From: Clostridia bacterium
Lineage (GTDB): Bacteria > Bacillota > Clostridia > Oscillospirales > Acutalibacteraceae
DNA length: 64,000 nt
Assembly: GCA_030526115.1 (NCBI GenBank)
Contig: JAUNDK010000004.1
Span: forward strand, 1 to 64,000
Direction: 5' to 3'
In this document: positions 8,627-16,422 of the stretch, piece by piece
How positions within the stretch are numbered: the stretch's first letter is position 1
How the letters are laid out: each line of letters starts with the position of its first letter
Notes under the pieces: generated by a model
What the model was told of the DNA's origin: nothing
The model's input: only the letters and a program-made list of their open reading frames with translations
The model's database searches: none
Translations under genes and position numbers: made by a program

Positions 8627-9310
8627 ATGGCAAAAATTCTTATTGTGGATGACGATAGAAACATATGTGAGCTTTTAAGGCTCTATATTGAAAAAGAGGG
8701 CTTCGAGACCCGTGTGGCATACGACGGAAATCAGGCTTTAAGCACATTTGCGGCCTTTGACCCGGACCTCGTTCTGCTGGACATTATGCTGCCTGAGCTG
8801 GACGGCTGGCAGGTATGCAGGGAGATTCGCAAAACAAGCGACTGCCCTATCATCATGATTACCGCAAAGGGTGAGGTTTTCGACAAGGTACTGGGCCTTG
8901 AGCTCGGTGCCGATGACTATGTTGTAAAGCCTTTCGAGACCAAGGAAATCGTTGCGAGAATAAATGCGATTTTAAGAAGAACAGGCAGAAAAGAGGAGAA
9001 CAAGCTCAAAGAGGTAAGTTTTGAGAATCTCTCCATAAATCTTACAAACTATGAGCTCAAGGTAAAGGGTGTTCCTGTGGACACACCTCCAAAGGAGATG
9101 GAGCTTATCTACCACCTTGCCTCCAACCCGAACAGAGTTTTCACAAGAGATCAGCTTCTTGATGAAGTATGGGGCTTCGATTATTACGGCGACTCCAGAA
9201 CCGTTGACGTTCACGTAAAAAGACTTCGTGAAAAGCTGGAGGGTGTCTCCGAAAAATGGGCACTCAAAACCGTATGGGGTGTCGGCTACAAATTTGAGGT
9301 AAGAGAATGA
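8627..9310 (+). CDS. OmpR/PhoB family response regulator
   Basis: 227 residues from ATG 8627, which sits 9 bases after AAAGGAG; a TTG six bases earlier is too close to that site. Receiver domain about 1-118 with acidic pocket DDD, phospho-acceptor Asp52 (LLDIMLPELDGW), Thr (MITAK) and Lys (VVKPF). C-terminal winged helix about 130-227 (TRDQLLDEVWGFDYYGDSRTVDVHVKRLREKL). It overlaps the kinase gene by 4 bases (ATGA), and with the HtrA gene downstream resembles a CssRS-like envelope or secretion stress system (inference). Confidence 0.95.
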   Translation: MAKILIVDDDRNICELLRLYIEKEGFETRVAYDGNQALSTFAAFDPDLVLLDIMLPELDGWQVCREIRKTSDCPIIMITAKGEVFDKVLGLELGADDYVVKPFETKEIVARINAILRRTGRKEENKLKEVSFENLSINLTNYELKVKGVPVDTPPKEMELIYHLASNPNRVFTRDQLLDEVWGFDYYGDSRTVDVHVKRLREKLEGVSEKWALKTVWGVGYKFEVRE

Positions 9311-10851
9311 GAACCACTCAGACATCGCTGTTCAGAAAATACATGACCATCACCATGTGCATACTTTTTGCGAGTTATGTGGTGCTTGGCAGTATTATGA
9401 TGGCATTCATGGGTAAATTCTGGAAAGATGAAAAAGCGGAATCTCTCACAAGCTGTGCATCGGGTGTGAGCGAGATGATCTCCAATATTGTGCATCTGAC
9501 AGATGAAACAGGCATTTTATCCGCCAAAGATAATTACCTGCCGTTTTTCCTTGAGAAATTCACCGAAAAATTCGGTGTGGACCTTTTCATCACAGATAAC
9601 AACGGTGAAATTCTCATCGATAATTACAGCTACTCCGGTCTGTGCGGAGATAATTATCCTGTTGTAGATGCATCTGTTGTCAGAAGTGTGCAGGAAAGCG
9701 AAGACGGTTTTTCCGAATTCCACTCCACTTTCGACTGCTACCCCACAAAATATTATGCTGTGGGTGTGCCGCTTTATTATAAAGATGTGGAAACAGCCCA
9801 CAATGATGAGGCGGTGGGCGCTGTTTTTGCCGCAACATCATCAGACAGTTATGTTGCTTATCAGTCTGCTGTAATAAAGGTATTCCTCATATCTTCACTC
9901 ATCAGCTTTATAATTAGCTTCTTTGTAGTGTGGGCGTTCACCTACAAAATGACTCAGCCTCTGCGCCAGATGTCTCAGGCGGCAAGGGCTTTCGGTAACG
10001 GAGATTTCTCCATAAGAGTTCCTGCCGACAGAAATGATGAAATCGGTGAGCTGGGTCTTGCCTTCAACAATATGGCAAATTCCCTCAGTAACTCCGAGGA
10101 AATGCGCAGAAGTTTTATCGCAAATGTTTCTCATGAGCTGAAAACCCCTATGACCACCATTGCGGGTTTTATCGACGGAATTCTGGACGGAACCATTCCG
10201 AAGGACAAAGAGAGCCAGTATCTCGGTGTTGTCTCCGATGAAATCAAGAGACTTTCAAGGCTTGTGCGCTCCATGCTGGATTTATCCAAGATTGATGCAG
10301 GCGAGCTTAAGCTCACTCCTGTAAGATTCGATCTTGCGGATACACTTTTCCAGACTCTGCTCACATTTGAACAGGTTATCAACGAAAAAGGCATAGAAAT
10401 CAGGGGCCTCGAGACAATAGCTCCGCTGAACATAGTCGGCGATCAGGACCTTCTGCATCAGGTTATCTATAACCTCATAGAGAATGCCGTCAAGTTTACA
10501 AATCCCGACGGTTATATTAAAATAGGACTCACCGACTGCATAGACAGAGCCGTTGTGTCCATAGAAAACAGCGGAATAGGAATAAACGCAGAGGAACTTC
10601 CGAAGGTATTTGAGCGATTCTATAAAACAGACCGCTCAAGAAGCCGTGACAAAAACGGCATGGGTCTGGGTCTTTATCTGTGCAGAACCATCATCAAGCT
10701 GCACGGCGGTGACATAAGCGTTTCATCGGTCGAGAACCAGTACTGCAGATTTGACTTTTATCTGCCGAAACACGTAAACAACCAGAAAACCGCCTCGGGT
10801 GTAATCAACCTCGGCGGAAATATGGATGATGATATTCAGGACGTGGAATAA
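9307..10851 (+). CDS. Membrane sensor histidine kinase (HAMP)
   Basis: 514 residues: first membrane helix about 14-35, an extracytoplasmic sensor domain about 40-185, second helix about 192-215, HAMP linker about 216-268, HisKA with phospho-acceptor His276 (NVSHELKTP), then HATPase with N box (VIYNLIENAVKFTN) and G boxes (ENSGIGI; GMGLGLYLCRTI). Partner of the regulator encoded directly upstream with overlapping start and stop. The downstream HtrA gene (21 bases) suggests the signal is envelope protein damage. Confidence 0.94.
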   Translation: MRTTQTSLFRKYMTITMCILFASYVVLGSIMMAFMGKFWKDEKAESLTSCASGVSEMISNIVHLTDETGILSAKDNYLPFFLEKFTEKFGVDLFITDNNGEILIDNYSYSGLCGDNYPVVDASVVRSVQESEDGFSEFHSTFDCYPTKYYAVGVPLYYKDVETAHNDEAVGAVFAATSSDSYVAYQSAVIKVFLISSLISFIISFFVVWAFTYKMTQPLRQMSQAARAFGNGDFSIRVPADRNDEIGELGLAFNNMANSLSNSEEMRRSFIANVSHELKTPMTTIAGFIDGILDGTIPKDKESQYLGVVSDEIKRLSRLVRSMLDLSKIDAGELKLTPVRFDLADTLFQTLLTFEQVINEKGIEIRGLETIAPLNIVGDQDLLHQVIYNLIENAVKFTNPDGYIKIGLTDCIDRAVVSIENSGIGINAEELPKVFERFYKTDRSRSRDKNGMGLGLYLCRTIIKLHGGDISVSSVENQYCRFDFYLPKHVNNQKTASGVINLGGNMDDDIQDVE

Positions 10852-10872
10852 TATATTTCAGGGAGAACATTA

Positions 10873-12747
10873 ATGAACGAAGAAAACAAGATAATCGGTG
10901 AAGAAATTCCCGAAGAAACAACAGAAGAAACTGCCGAAATTGCGGAAGAGGCAGTTGAAGAAGTAAAAGCAGAAGAAGTAAAAGAAGATACCGCTACGGG
11001 CAGAGTAATCGAATATGTTGCCGAAGAAGAGCCCGAGCATAAACCCGAGGCTGTGCCTGTGGCTCCTCCGGTAATTCCTGTGAAAGCTGCGGAACAGGAA
11101 ACTCATCAGGAAGAGAATACAGCAGCTGCCGAAGCTGTTACGGATAAGGCAGAGGAAACAGGCGAGGAAGCTTCTGCTCCTGCTGCAGAGCCTGTGGTAA
11201 ATAATGAACCACAGTCACCTGTATACCCACAGTACAATCAGGGTGCTCAGGAATATAACCCTCAGTATAATCAGCCGGTTAATCCGACCGGGCAGCAGAA
11301 CCCTCAGGCATATTATCAGCCTGTTCAGTCTCAGCAGGTTCCGCAGGGCTTCCAGCCAACGCAGGGAAATCCACAGTATTACAACCCATATACAGGTAAT
11401 TTTGTGCCACCGCAGGGCTTCCAGCCAACCCAGGGCGCAATGCCACCTCAGGGATTCCAGCCTGTTCAGGGAGTTCCTCCTTATCAGATGCCTGTTCCTC
11501 AGAAGCAGAAAACCCACTTTGGCGCAAAGTTCTTTATCTTTATCATGATCTTACTGCTGGTGTTCAGTATAGGCAGTTTCGGTGCATCCATTTATTTCTA
11601 CAATGCCACCAGAGATTTTGCCGTTCCCCAGGAACAGACTGATAAGGAAACAGAAAACTCCGAGGATGAAAACAGCGATACCGAAGGCGCAGAAGAAAGC
11701 ACCGAAGAAAGCACAGTTCCTCAGGATGAGGACAATGCTGAAACAGAGAATTCCCAGCCTGACATAAAGTATGAGCCGTACACAGACGGAATAAAAATCA
11801 ACTCAAGACCAAAGGGAGAAGAACTCAATGCCCAGCAGGTTTATGAGAAGGTTCTTCCTTCCACAGTTACCATCAAGGCGACTGTAACGGATTCCGAGGG
11901 TAACAGCGCAGACGGCTACGGCACAGGTATCTTCATCACAGAAGACGGTTTCATCATCACAAATTCCCATGTTATCAGCAATACAAAGAGCACAAAGGTT
12001 ACAATAACCACCAGCGACGGAACAGAGCATGACTGTGTAACAGTGGGCTTCGATAAAACCACAGATATAGCCATACTCAAAATTGACGGCAACGGCTACA
12101 CCGCAGCGGAGCTCGGCGATGCCGATGAACTTGCCATAGGTGAGTGGGTTATCGCCATCGGTAACCCGGGCGGAGAGGGCTTCTCAGGATCTCTTACCCG
12201 CGGTGTAATCTCAGGCCTTGACCGTCTGGTGGGTGTATATTCCTCCAACGGAATGACATATATTCAGACAGATGCGGCCATCAATCCCGGCAACAGCGGC
12301 GGACCGCTCGTTAATATGTACGGTCAGGTTGTGGGAATCAACTCCTCAAAGATTATCGCAGATTATTACGAGGGAATGGGATTCGCAATTCCTATCTCCA
12401 AGGCAAAGGGAATAATCGACCAGCTTTTAAGCACAGGTTATATTCCGGGAAGAGTAAGACTCGGTATAGTAGGTCAGACAAGCACAGCGTGGACCTACGG
12501 AGCCGCAGGTGTAAGAATCGTTACAATAAACGAGGATTCCTGCTTCATGGGAACCGAGGCTCAGGAAGAGGATATAATCACAGCAATAGGTGAAGAAGAG
12601 GTTACAAGCCTCGATACCCTCGCAAACGCAATGCTCTCATATTCACCGGGAGACACAGCGAAGATTACGCTTTTCAGACCGGAAACGGGAGAAGAGCTTA
12701 CAGTTGAGGTAACACTCATTGTTGACGAAGGCGAAACACAGAAATAA
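10873..12747 (+). CDS. HtrA/DegP-type membrane-anchored serine protease with PDZ domain
   Basis: 624 residues. An unusually long cytoplasmic N-terminal region (about 1-215) is first very acidic, then Gln/Pro/Tyr-rich with repeated GFQPTQG units. One membrane helix follows (about 219-243), then an acidic extracellular linker (about 250-300), the trypsin-fold domain with triad His366 (TNSHVIS), Asp398 (TTDIAIL) and Ser475 (NPGNSGGPLV), and a C-terminal PDZ domain (about 535-620). It acts outside the membrane on misfolded proteins. Third gene of the two-component operon and likely its target; a terminator follows. Confidence 0.94.
   Translation: MNEENKIIGEEIPEETTEETAEIAEEAVEEVKAEEVKEDTATGRVIEYVAEEEPEHKPEAVPVAPPVIPVKAAEQETHQEENTAAAEAVTDKAEETGEEASAPAAEPVVNNEPQSPVYPQYNQGAQEYNPQYNQPVNPTGQQNPQAYYQPVQSQQVPQGFQPTQGNPQYYNPYTGNFVPPQGFQPTQGAMPPQGFQPVQGVPPYQMPVPQKQKTHFGAKFFIFIMILLLVFSIGSFGASIYFYNATRDFAVPQEQTDKETENSEDENSDTEGAEESTEESTVPQDEDNAETENSQPDIKYEPYTDGIKINSRPKGEELNAQQVYEKVLPSTVTIKATVTDSEGNSADGYGTGIFITEDGFIITNSHVISNTKSTKVTITTSDGTEHDCVTVGFDKTTDIAILKIDGNGYTAAELGDADELAIGEWVIAIGNPGGEGFSGSLTRGVISGLDRLVGVYSSNGMTYIQTDAAINPGNSGGPLVNMYGQVVGINSSKIIADYYEGMGFAIPISKAKGIIDQLLSTGYIPGRVRLGIVGQTSTAWTYGAAGVRIVTINEDSCFMGTEAQEEDIITAIGEEEVTSLDTLANAMLSYSPGDTAKITLFRPETGEELTVEVTLIVDEGETQK
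11341..11471 (+). repeat. Tandem-like coding repeats in the HtrA cytoplasmic region
   Basis: Three copies of a roughly 26-base unit encoding PQGFQPTQG or a variant, at 11341-11366, 11410-11435 and 11446-11471, within a Gln/Pro-rich low-complexity segment. Confidence 0.7.
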
Positions 12748-12757
12748 TATGAAATGA

Positions 12758-12789
12758 AAGGCAAAGTCACAGAAGGCTTTGCCTTTTTC
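12758..12789 (+). terminator. Intrinsic terminator after the HtrA operon
   Basis: AAGGCAAAG pairs with CTTTGCCTT, followed by a T run. Confidence 0.8.
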
Positions 12790-12881
12790 TTAATATCCGA
12801 AAAGTATGCGGGCAATGTTTTGTGTGGTAATTTTATTTGCACAGTTGTATAATTGAATTACAGCAATAGGGGGTGGATTTT

Positions 12882-13400
12882 ATGAACAAAGCCTTGAGAT
12901 TAATGCAGAATGCAGATGCGGAAATTTCCGCGAAAATCAGAGAAAGTATCGGAGATATTGATGAGAACGCAACACCTTTGAAACAGGCAGGATATATAAA
13001 CCGCGCTCTTGATTTTGCCGGGGAAAACAATATCTGCATGAGGGAAACCCTGCGGAAATGCGGAGTCTGCTGTATATCGAACAATGCTGTAAAAACAGCA
13101 AAGAAACTGTATGCAAAGTCGGGAAATACAGCAGAATTCCTTGAAAAGCTCAACGGGGCGGATATTGGCGGAAAGAACCTGAGACTTGAGGGAGATAAGA
13201 TAATCGCGGTGTATAAGAAGTGTTACTGCAATATTCCGAAAAAAACAGAGAATATGAATCCCACATACTGCGAATGCAGTGCCGGGTGGTACGAAAAACT
13301 GTTCAGTGAAGTATTTGAGAGAGCTGTGAATGTGAAAATTATAAACACCATACTTAACGGAGCTGATGAGTGCAGCTTTGAAATAACGGAGTTTGAGTAA
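12882..13400 (+). CDS. Cysteine-rich hypothetical protein, V4R/DUF6144-like
   Basis: 172 residues from ATG 12882, 8 bases after AGGGGG; a GTG nine bases earlier lies inside that binding site. Soluble. Conserved-looking Cys motifs: CGVCCISN (about 58-65), CYCNIP, and YCECSAGWYEKLFSEVF, with a C-terminal CSFEI. The last 60 residues recall V4R/heme-NO-binding-type or ATC-hydrolase-like proteins, in which a C-x-C-G-W segment precedes a beta strand ending C-x-F-x-I. The assignment is tentative. First gene of a short cluster of small proteins. Confidence 0.6.
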   Translation: MNKALRLMQNADAEISAKIRESIGDIDENATPLKQAGYINRALDFAGENNICMRETLRKCGVCCISNNAVKTAKKLYAKSGNTAEFLEKLNGADIGGKNLRLEGDKIIAVYKKCYCNIPKKTENMNPTYCECSAGWYEKLFSEVFERAVNVKIINTILNGADECSFEITEFE

Positions 13401-13402
13401 TT

Positions 13403-13543
13403 ATGGTTGATGTGATTGTTGAAGTACTGGGAGAAGCGGCGGATTTTTTTGTGAATCTGTGGGTGGATAAAATCGTGAACAGAATCACGGCAAAAAGAAA
13501 AAACGGGATTAAAACAAAGGAGAAAGAAAATGAAAAGACCTAA
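13403..13543 (+). CDS. 46-residue small protein
   Basis: Starts 3 bases after the preceding gene and overlaps the start of the next by 14 bases, which supports a translated, coupled gene despite its size. It has an amphipathic or hydrophobic N-terminal half (VIVEVLGEAADFFVNLWVD) and a very basic C-terminus (RITAKRKNGIKTKEK). It could be a peripheral membrane microprotein. No family assignment. Confidence 0.5.
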   Translation: MVDVIVEVLGEAADFFVNLWVDKIVNRITAKRKNGIKTKEKENEKT

Positions 13544-13793
13544 GATAAAAATTACACTTATAGACAGAAAAGGCCCTGTCGGCTGTCACCGTGGGCATAA
13601 AATAGGAGACTGCTACGATTTCGATACCGAGAGGGGAAACCTGTGCCCAATGGCAATGCACGTTGCATTTCCCTATGTTGATATACTGCGTTACGGGGGA
13701 GAAATACCCGGTCAGGAGAAGGGTACGGCGGTTTTTGCCTGTCCCGATGTGGACACTCTGAACGTGTTCAGAATCGAGAGAATCGAAGAATAA
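13530..13793 (+). CDS. TIGR04076 family protein
   Basis: 87 residues. The pattern CHRGHKIGD, LCPMAMH, PYVDILRYGGEIP and a final ACPD matches the small TIGR04076 family of Clostridia, whose conserved Cys/His could bind a metal or cluster. Function unknown. RBS is AAGGAG at 13517-13522. Encoded in the same direction as the preceding microprotein, with which it overlaps. Confidence 0.75.
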   Translation: MKRPKIKITLIDRKGPVGCHRGHKIGDCYDFDTERGNLCPMAMHVAFPYVDILRYGGEIPGQEKGTAVFACPDVDTLNVFRIERIEE

Positions 13794-13809
13794 GCGTGGG
13801 AGAAATATC

Positions 13810-14301
13810 ATGAAAGAATACTGGGATGCATACGATGAAAATTTCAATATTATAGAGGGCGTAAGGCTCGTAAGAGGTGAGCCTGTGCCTGACGGTGTTT
13901 TCCATATAGTCGGTGAAACAGCTGTGCGCCATAAGGACGGAACCTACCTTATTATGCAGAGGGATCTGCATAAGCATCTCGGCGGAAAATGGGAGCTTAC
14001 GGCAGGCGGTTCCGCCATGCAGGGAGAAACTCCCCTTGGCTGCGCAAAAAGAGAACTTCTTGAGGAAACGGGAATTTCCTCGGAAAAATTTACGGAGATA
14101 AAAACTGTATTCCACAAAGAACACCACAGCATTTACGGCATTTATCTGTGCGAGACAGACTGTGACAAAGACATCGTTAAACTTCAGAAGGGTGAAACCA
14201 TAGCCTTCAGATGGCTGACAGGTAAAGAGCTGAGAAGCATGAACTGCGATGATATGGCATCCGACAGAACCATGGAGCTTTTTTCGGAAGGTCTGATATA
14301 A
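13810..14301 (+). CDS. Nudix hydrolase
   Basis: 163 residues. The Nudix box is intact (G-x5-E-x7-REUxEExGU: GSAMQGE ... KRELLEETGI). The N-terminal part (YDENFNIIEG, VVGET-like segment) resembles isopentenyl-diphosphate isomerase-like and ADP-ribose-type Nudix proteins; the substrate cannot be fixed. Last gene of the 12.9-14.3 kb cluster. Confidence 0.88.
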   Translation: MKEYWDAYDENFNIIEGVRLVRGEPVPDGVFHIVGETAVRHKDGTYLIMQRDLHKHLGGKWELTAGGSAMQGETPLGCAKRELLEETGISSEKFTEIKTVFHKEHHSIYGIYLCETDCDKDIVKLQKGETIAFRWLTGKELRSMNCDDMASDRTMELFSEGLI

Positions 14302-14347
14302 CCGGACGGAAATCTGAATGATGCCCATGTTCATGCATAATGTGGTA

Positions 14348-14376
14348 TTGTAATTAAAACTGAGAAATGGTATAAT
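14348..14376 (+). promoter_or_regulatory. Sigma-A-type promoter of the lipoprotein/hybrid kinase operon
   Basis: TTGTAA (14348-14353), a 17-base spacer and TATAAT (14371-14376), giving a 5' leader of about 125 bases. Confidence 0.75.
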
Positions 14377-14389
14377 ATTTCTAAATACC

Positions 14390-14461
14390 CTGAATCAGCC
14401 GAAATGCAGATGTCAGCCCGTTTTTTCATTTGTGAGCTGACGTGGTGTATATCTGATTCAG
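14390..14461 (+). promoter_or_regulatory. Structured 5' leader
   Basis: CTGAATCA (14390-14397) pairs with TGATTCAG (14454-14461), enclosing GTCAGC (14412-14417) paired with GCTGAC (14436-14441). It lies between promoter and ribosome binding site. I do not match it to a known riboswitch class. Confidence 0.5.
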
Positions 14462-14508
14462 TGCGGATTTTTATCGGTTTATTCAGTAAATATGAAGGGA
14501 ACGGCAGA

Positions 14509-16419
14509 ATGAAGAAAAGAATAATCGCATTGCTTATGGCGGTGGCAGTTTCAGCCATGACATGCCTCACAGCCTGCACAGCGGATGAGAAAAAAACAAA
14601 GGAAAACGAGAAAATTCAGCTGGTGTTTGAGTATCAGAAGGACAGAATCAGCACAGATTTCGAAGAAGTGCTGGAGTCTAAGTTCGACGTTGATATCATC
14701 ATGGTCGAGAACCAGTCCACAGACCCAAGACTCAGACTGACAAACGAGGTTACCCATGATATGGCACCCGACTTCGTTCTCTGTGAATATATGCGAAACA
14801 TAGACAAGGATATTCTCTCAGAGTATTTTTACGATCTCTCAAAAGAGGGCTTTGTAAATAACTACTACCTTCAGGCTCTTCAGTCCTGCACAGCCGAAGA
14901 CGGCAAACTTTACTATATTCCGGGTCCTTCATATGTTTACGGAATCATATATGACAGGACCATGTTCGAAGAGCTGGGTCTTGAGGTTCCCCACAATTAT
15001 ACAGAGTTCACAGAGCTTATAAAGACTGTGGATGCCATGAAGCTCACAGGCACAGAACCCGATGATAACGATCCCGACAAAACAGTCGAGGTTCCGATAG
15101 AGGCTTTTGTTCCTACCATGAGATGGTGCGATATGTCCGCTCTTGTTTTCAATACCTTCAACTATAACGATACTTTTGTCGGTGTAACCAACACCAAATG
15201 GCTCTCGGATTACCAGCAGGGTGAGGGAAGCATGACAGGTCACATGGAGCCTGCCGCAGAGAAGTACCTTCAGCTTTTTGAGGATGGTTTCCTGAAGGAA
15301 TCCTTCTTCACAACAGAGCCGGGTTACAGAAGCCGCAAGCTCTATCAGTATCACACAAGTCTCATGACCATAGAGTCACAGCAGGGTTATGCCTACAATA
15401 AGCAGATAAACGAGGATGACCCTGAGAATATTCACGAGCTGGGAATCATGCCCATTTACACAAGTGACGAACCTGATTCCGGTTATCTTTATGCTATTCC
15501 AAGAAGCTTCATCGCTGTTTCAAAGCAGGGTGCATCCGATGAGAAAAAGCTCGGTGCACTCATGGAAGTCATGAGTTACCTCAGCACAACAGAGGGTCAG
15601 AAGCTCCTCATTGCAGGTGATGACTATTTCGGTTTCCTCAAGGAAGATACATCCCTCGAAAGCGACTTCTACACCGAGGTTATAGATACCATAAATGCCG
15701 GCCGCATCATCTCAAACTTCTACTTTGAGGGTGATAACCACGGCGACTCAGTCGAAACCTTCATGCACGATGCAACCCCTGATTTATTAAACGGCAATAT
15801 CACAGTCGAGGAGTGGTTACTGGGTGCCGATGCCGCCAGAGACAAAGCCCTTGAGCCAAAGTCGGAGCCGGTGGTTTACGGTGAAGCAAAAGAGACTCTC
15901 TCTCCTCTTCAGACAGCATATGTATGCGGACTTGCATACCTTAACAGCATGGATGCCGATGTCGCCCTTGTTCCTGTTTCCGGATATTACGGAACTCAGG
16001 CATATTTTTACAGCGGTGACATTACAGATGATATAATCAAGCTCATCACAACCGAGAATCTTTATTTCACATCAAACGATGCAGGTATGATGAACTACGC
16101 AGTAGCCGAAATGACAGGTGAGGAATTACTCACCATCGCCGCAAACGGAAAAGACAGTTCCATGACAGCCATCGCAGGTGCGGAAATGACTTATGCGATG
16201 TCAAAGGAAAACGGTGAGCAGTATGTTTCCGTAAAAATTAACGGCGAAGAGCTCGACCCGAACAGAACCTACAGAGTCGCATCCATGAAAGGTGTCCTCG
16301 GAAAAGCGGAAATAGTAAAGGAATATGATGAGCTGAACTTCATTGATATGTTCATCGCTTACCTTGAATCACAGGGCGGAATTATCGAAGCCCCGACAGA
16401 ACTCGAAATTACAGAATAA
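14509..16419 (+). CDS. Binding lipoprotein fused to a 5'-nucleotidase C-terminal-like domain
   Basis: 636 residues from ATG 14509 (AAGGGA upstream). A lipoprotein signal peptide ends in lipobox LTAC, so the protein is tethered outside the membrane. Residues about 35-455 resemble family-1 extracellular solute-binding proteins (YYIPGPSYVYGIIYDR, YAIPRSFIAVSKQ). Residues about 465-636 resemble the C-terminal substrate domain of UshA-type 5'-nucleotidases (MTGEELLTIA, VKINGEELDPNRTYRVAS). No permease or ATPase is nearby; instead a hybrid histidine kinase begins 3 bases after the stop, so this is probably a ligand-presenting sensor rather than a transport component (inference). Confidence 0.8.
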   Translation: MKKRIIALLMAVAVSAMTCLTACTADEKKTKENEKIQLVFEYQKDRISTDFEEVLESKFDVDIIMVENQSTDPRLRLTNEVTHDMAPDFVLCEYMRNIDKDILSEYFYDLSKEGFVNNYYLQALQSCTAEDGKLYYIPGPSYVYGIIYDRTMFEELGLEVPHNYTEFTELIKTVDAMKLTGTEPDDNDPDKTVEVPIEAFVPTMRWCDMSALVFNTFNYNDTFVGVTNTKWLSDYQQGEGSMTGHMEPAAEKYLQLFEDGFLKESFFTTEPGYRSRKLYQYHTSLMTIESQQGYAYNKQINEDDPENIHELGIMPIYTSDEPDSGYLYAIPRSFIAVSKQGASDEKKLGALMEVMSYLSTTEGQKLLIAGDDYFGFLKEDTSLESDFYTEVIDTINAGRIISNFYFEGDNHGDSVETFMHDATPDLLNGNITVEEWLLGADAARDKALEPKSEPVVYGEAKETLSPLQTAYVCGLAYLNSMDADVALVPVSGYYGTQAYFYSGDITDDIIKLITTENLYFTSNDAGMMNYAVAEMTGEELLTIAANGKDSSMTAIAGAEMTYAMSKENGEQYVSVKINGEELDPNRTYRVASMKGVLGKAEIVKEYDELNFIDMFIAYLESQGGIIEAPTELEITE

Positions 16420-16422
16420 TAT

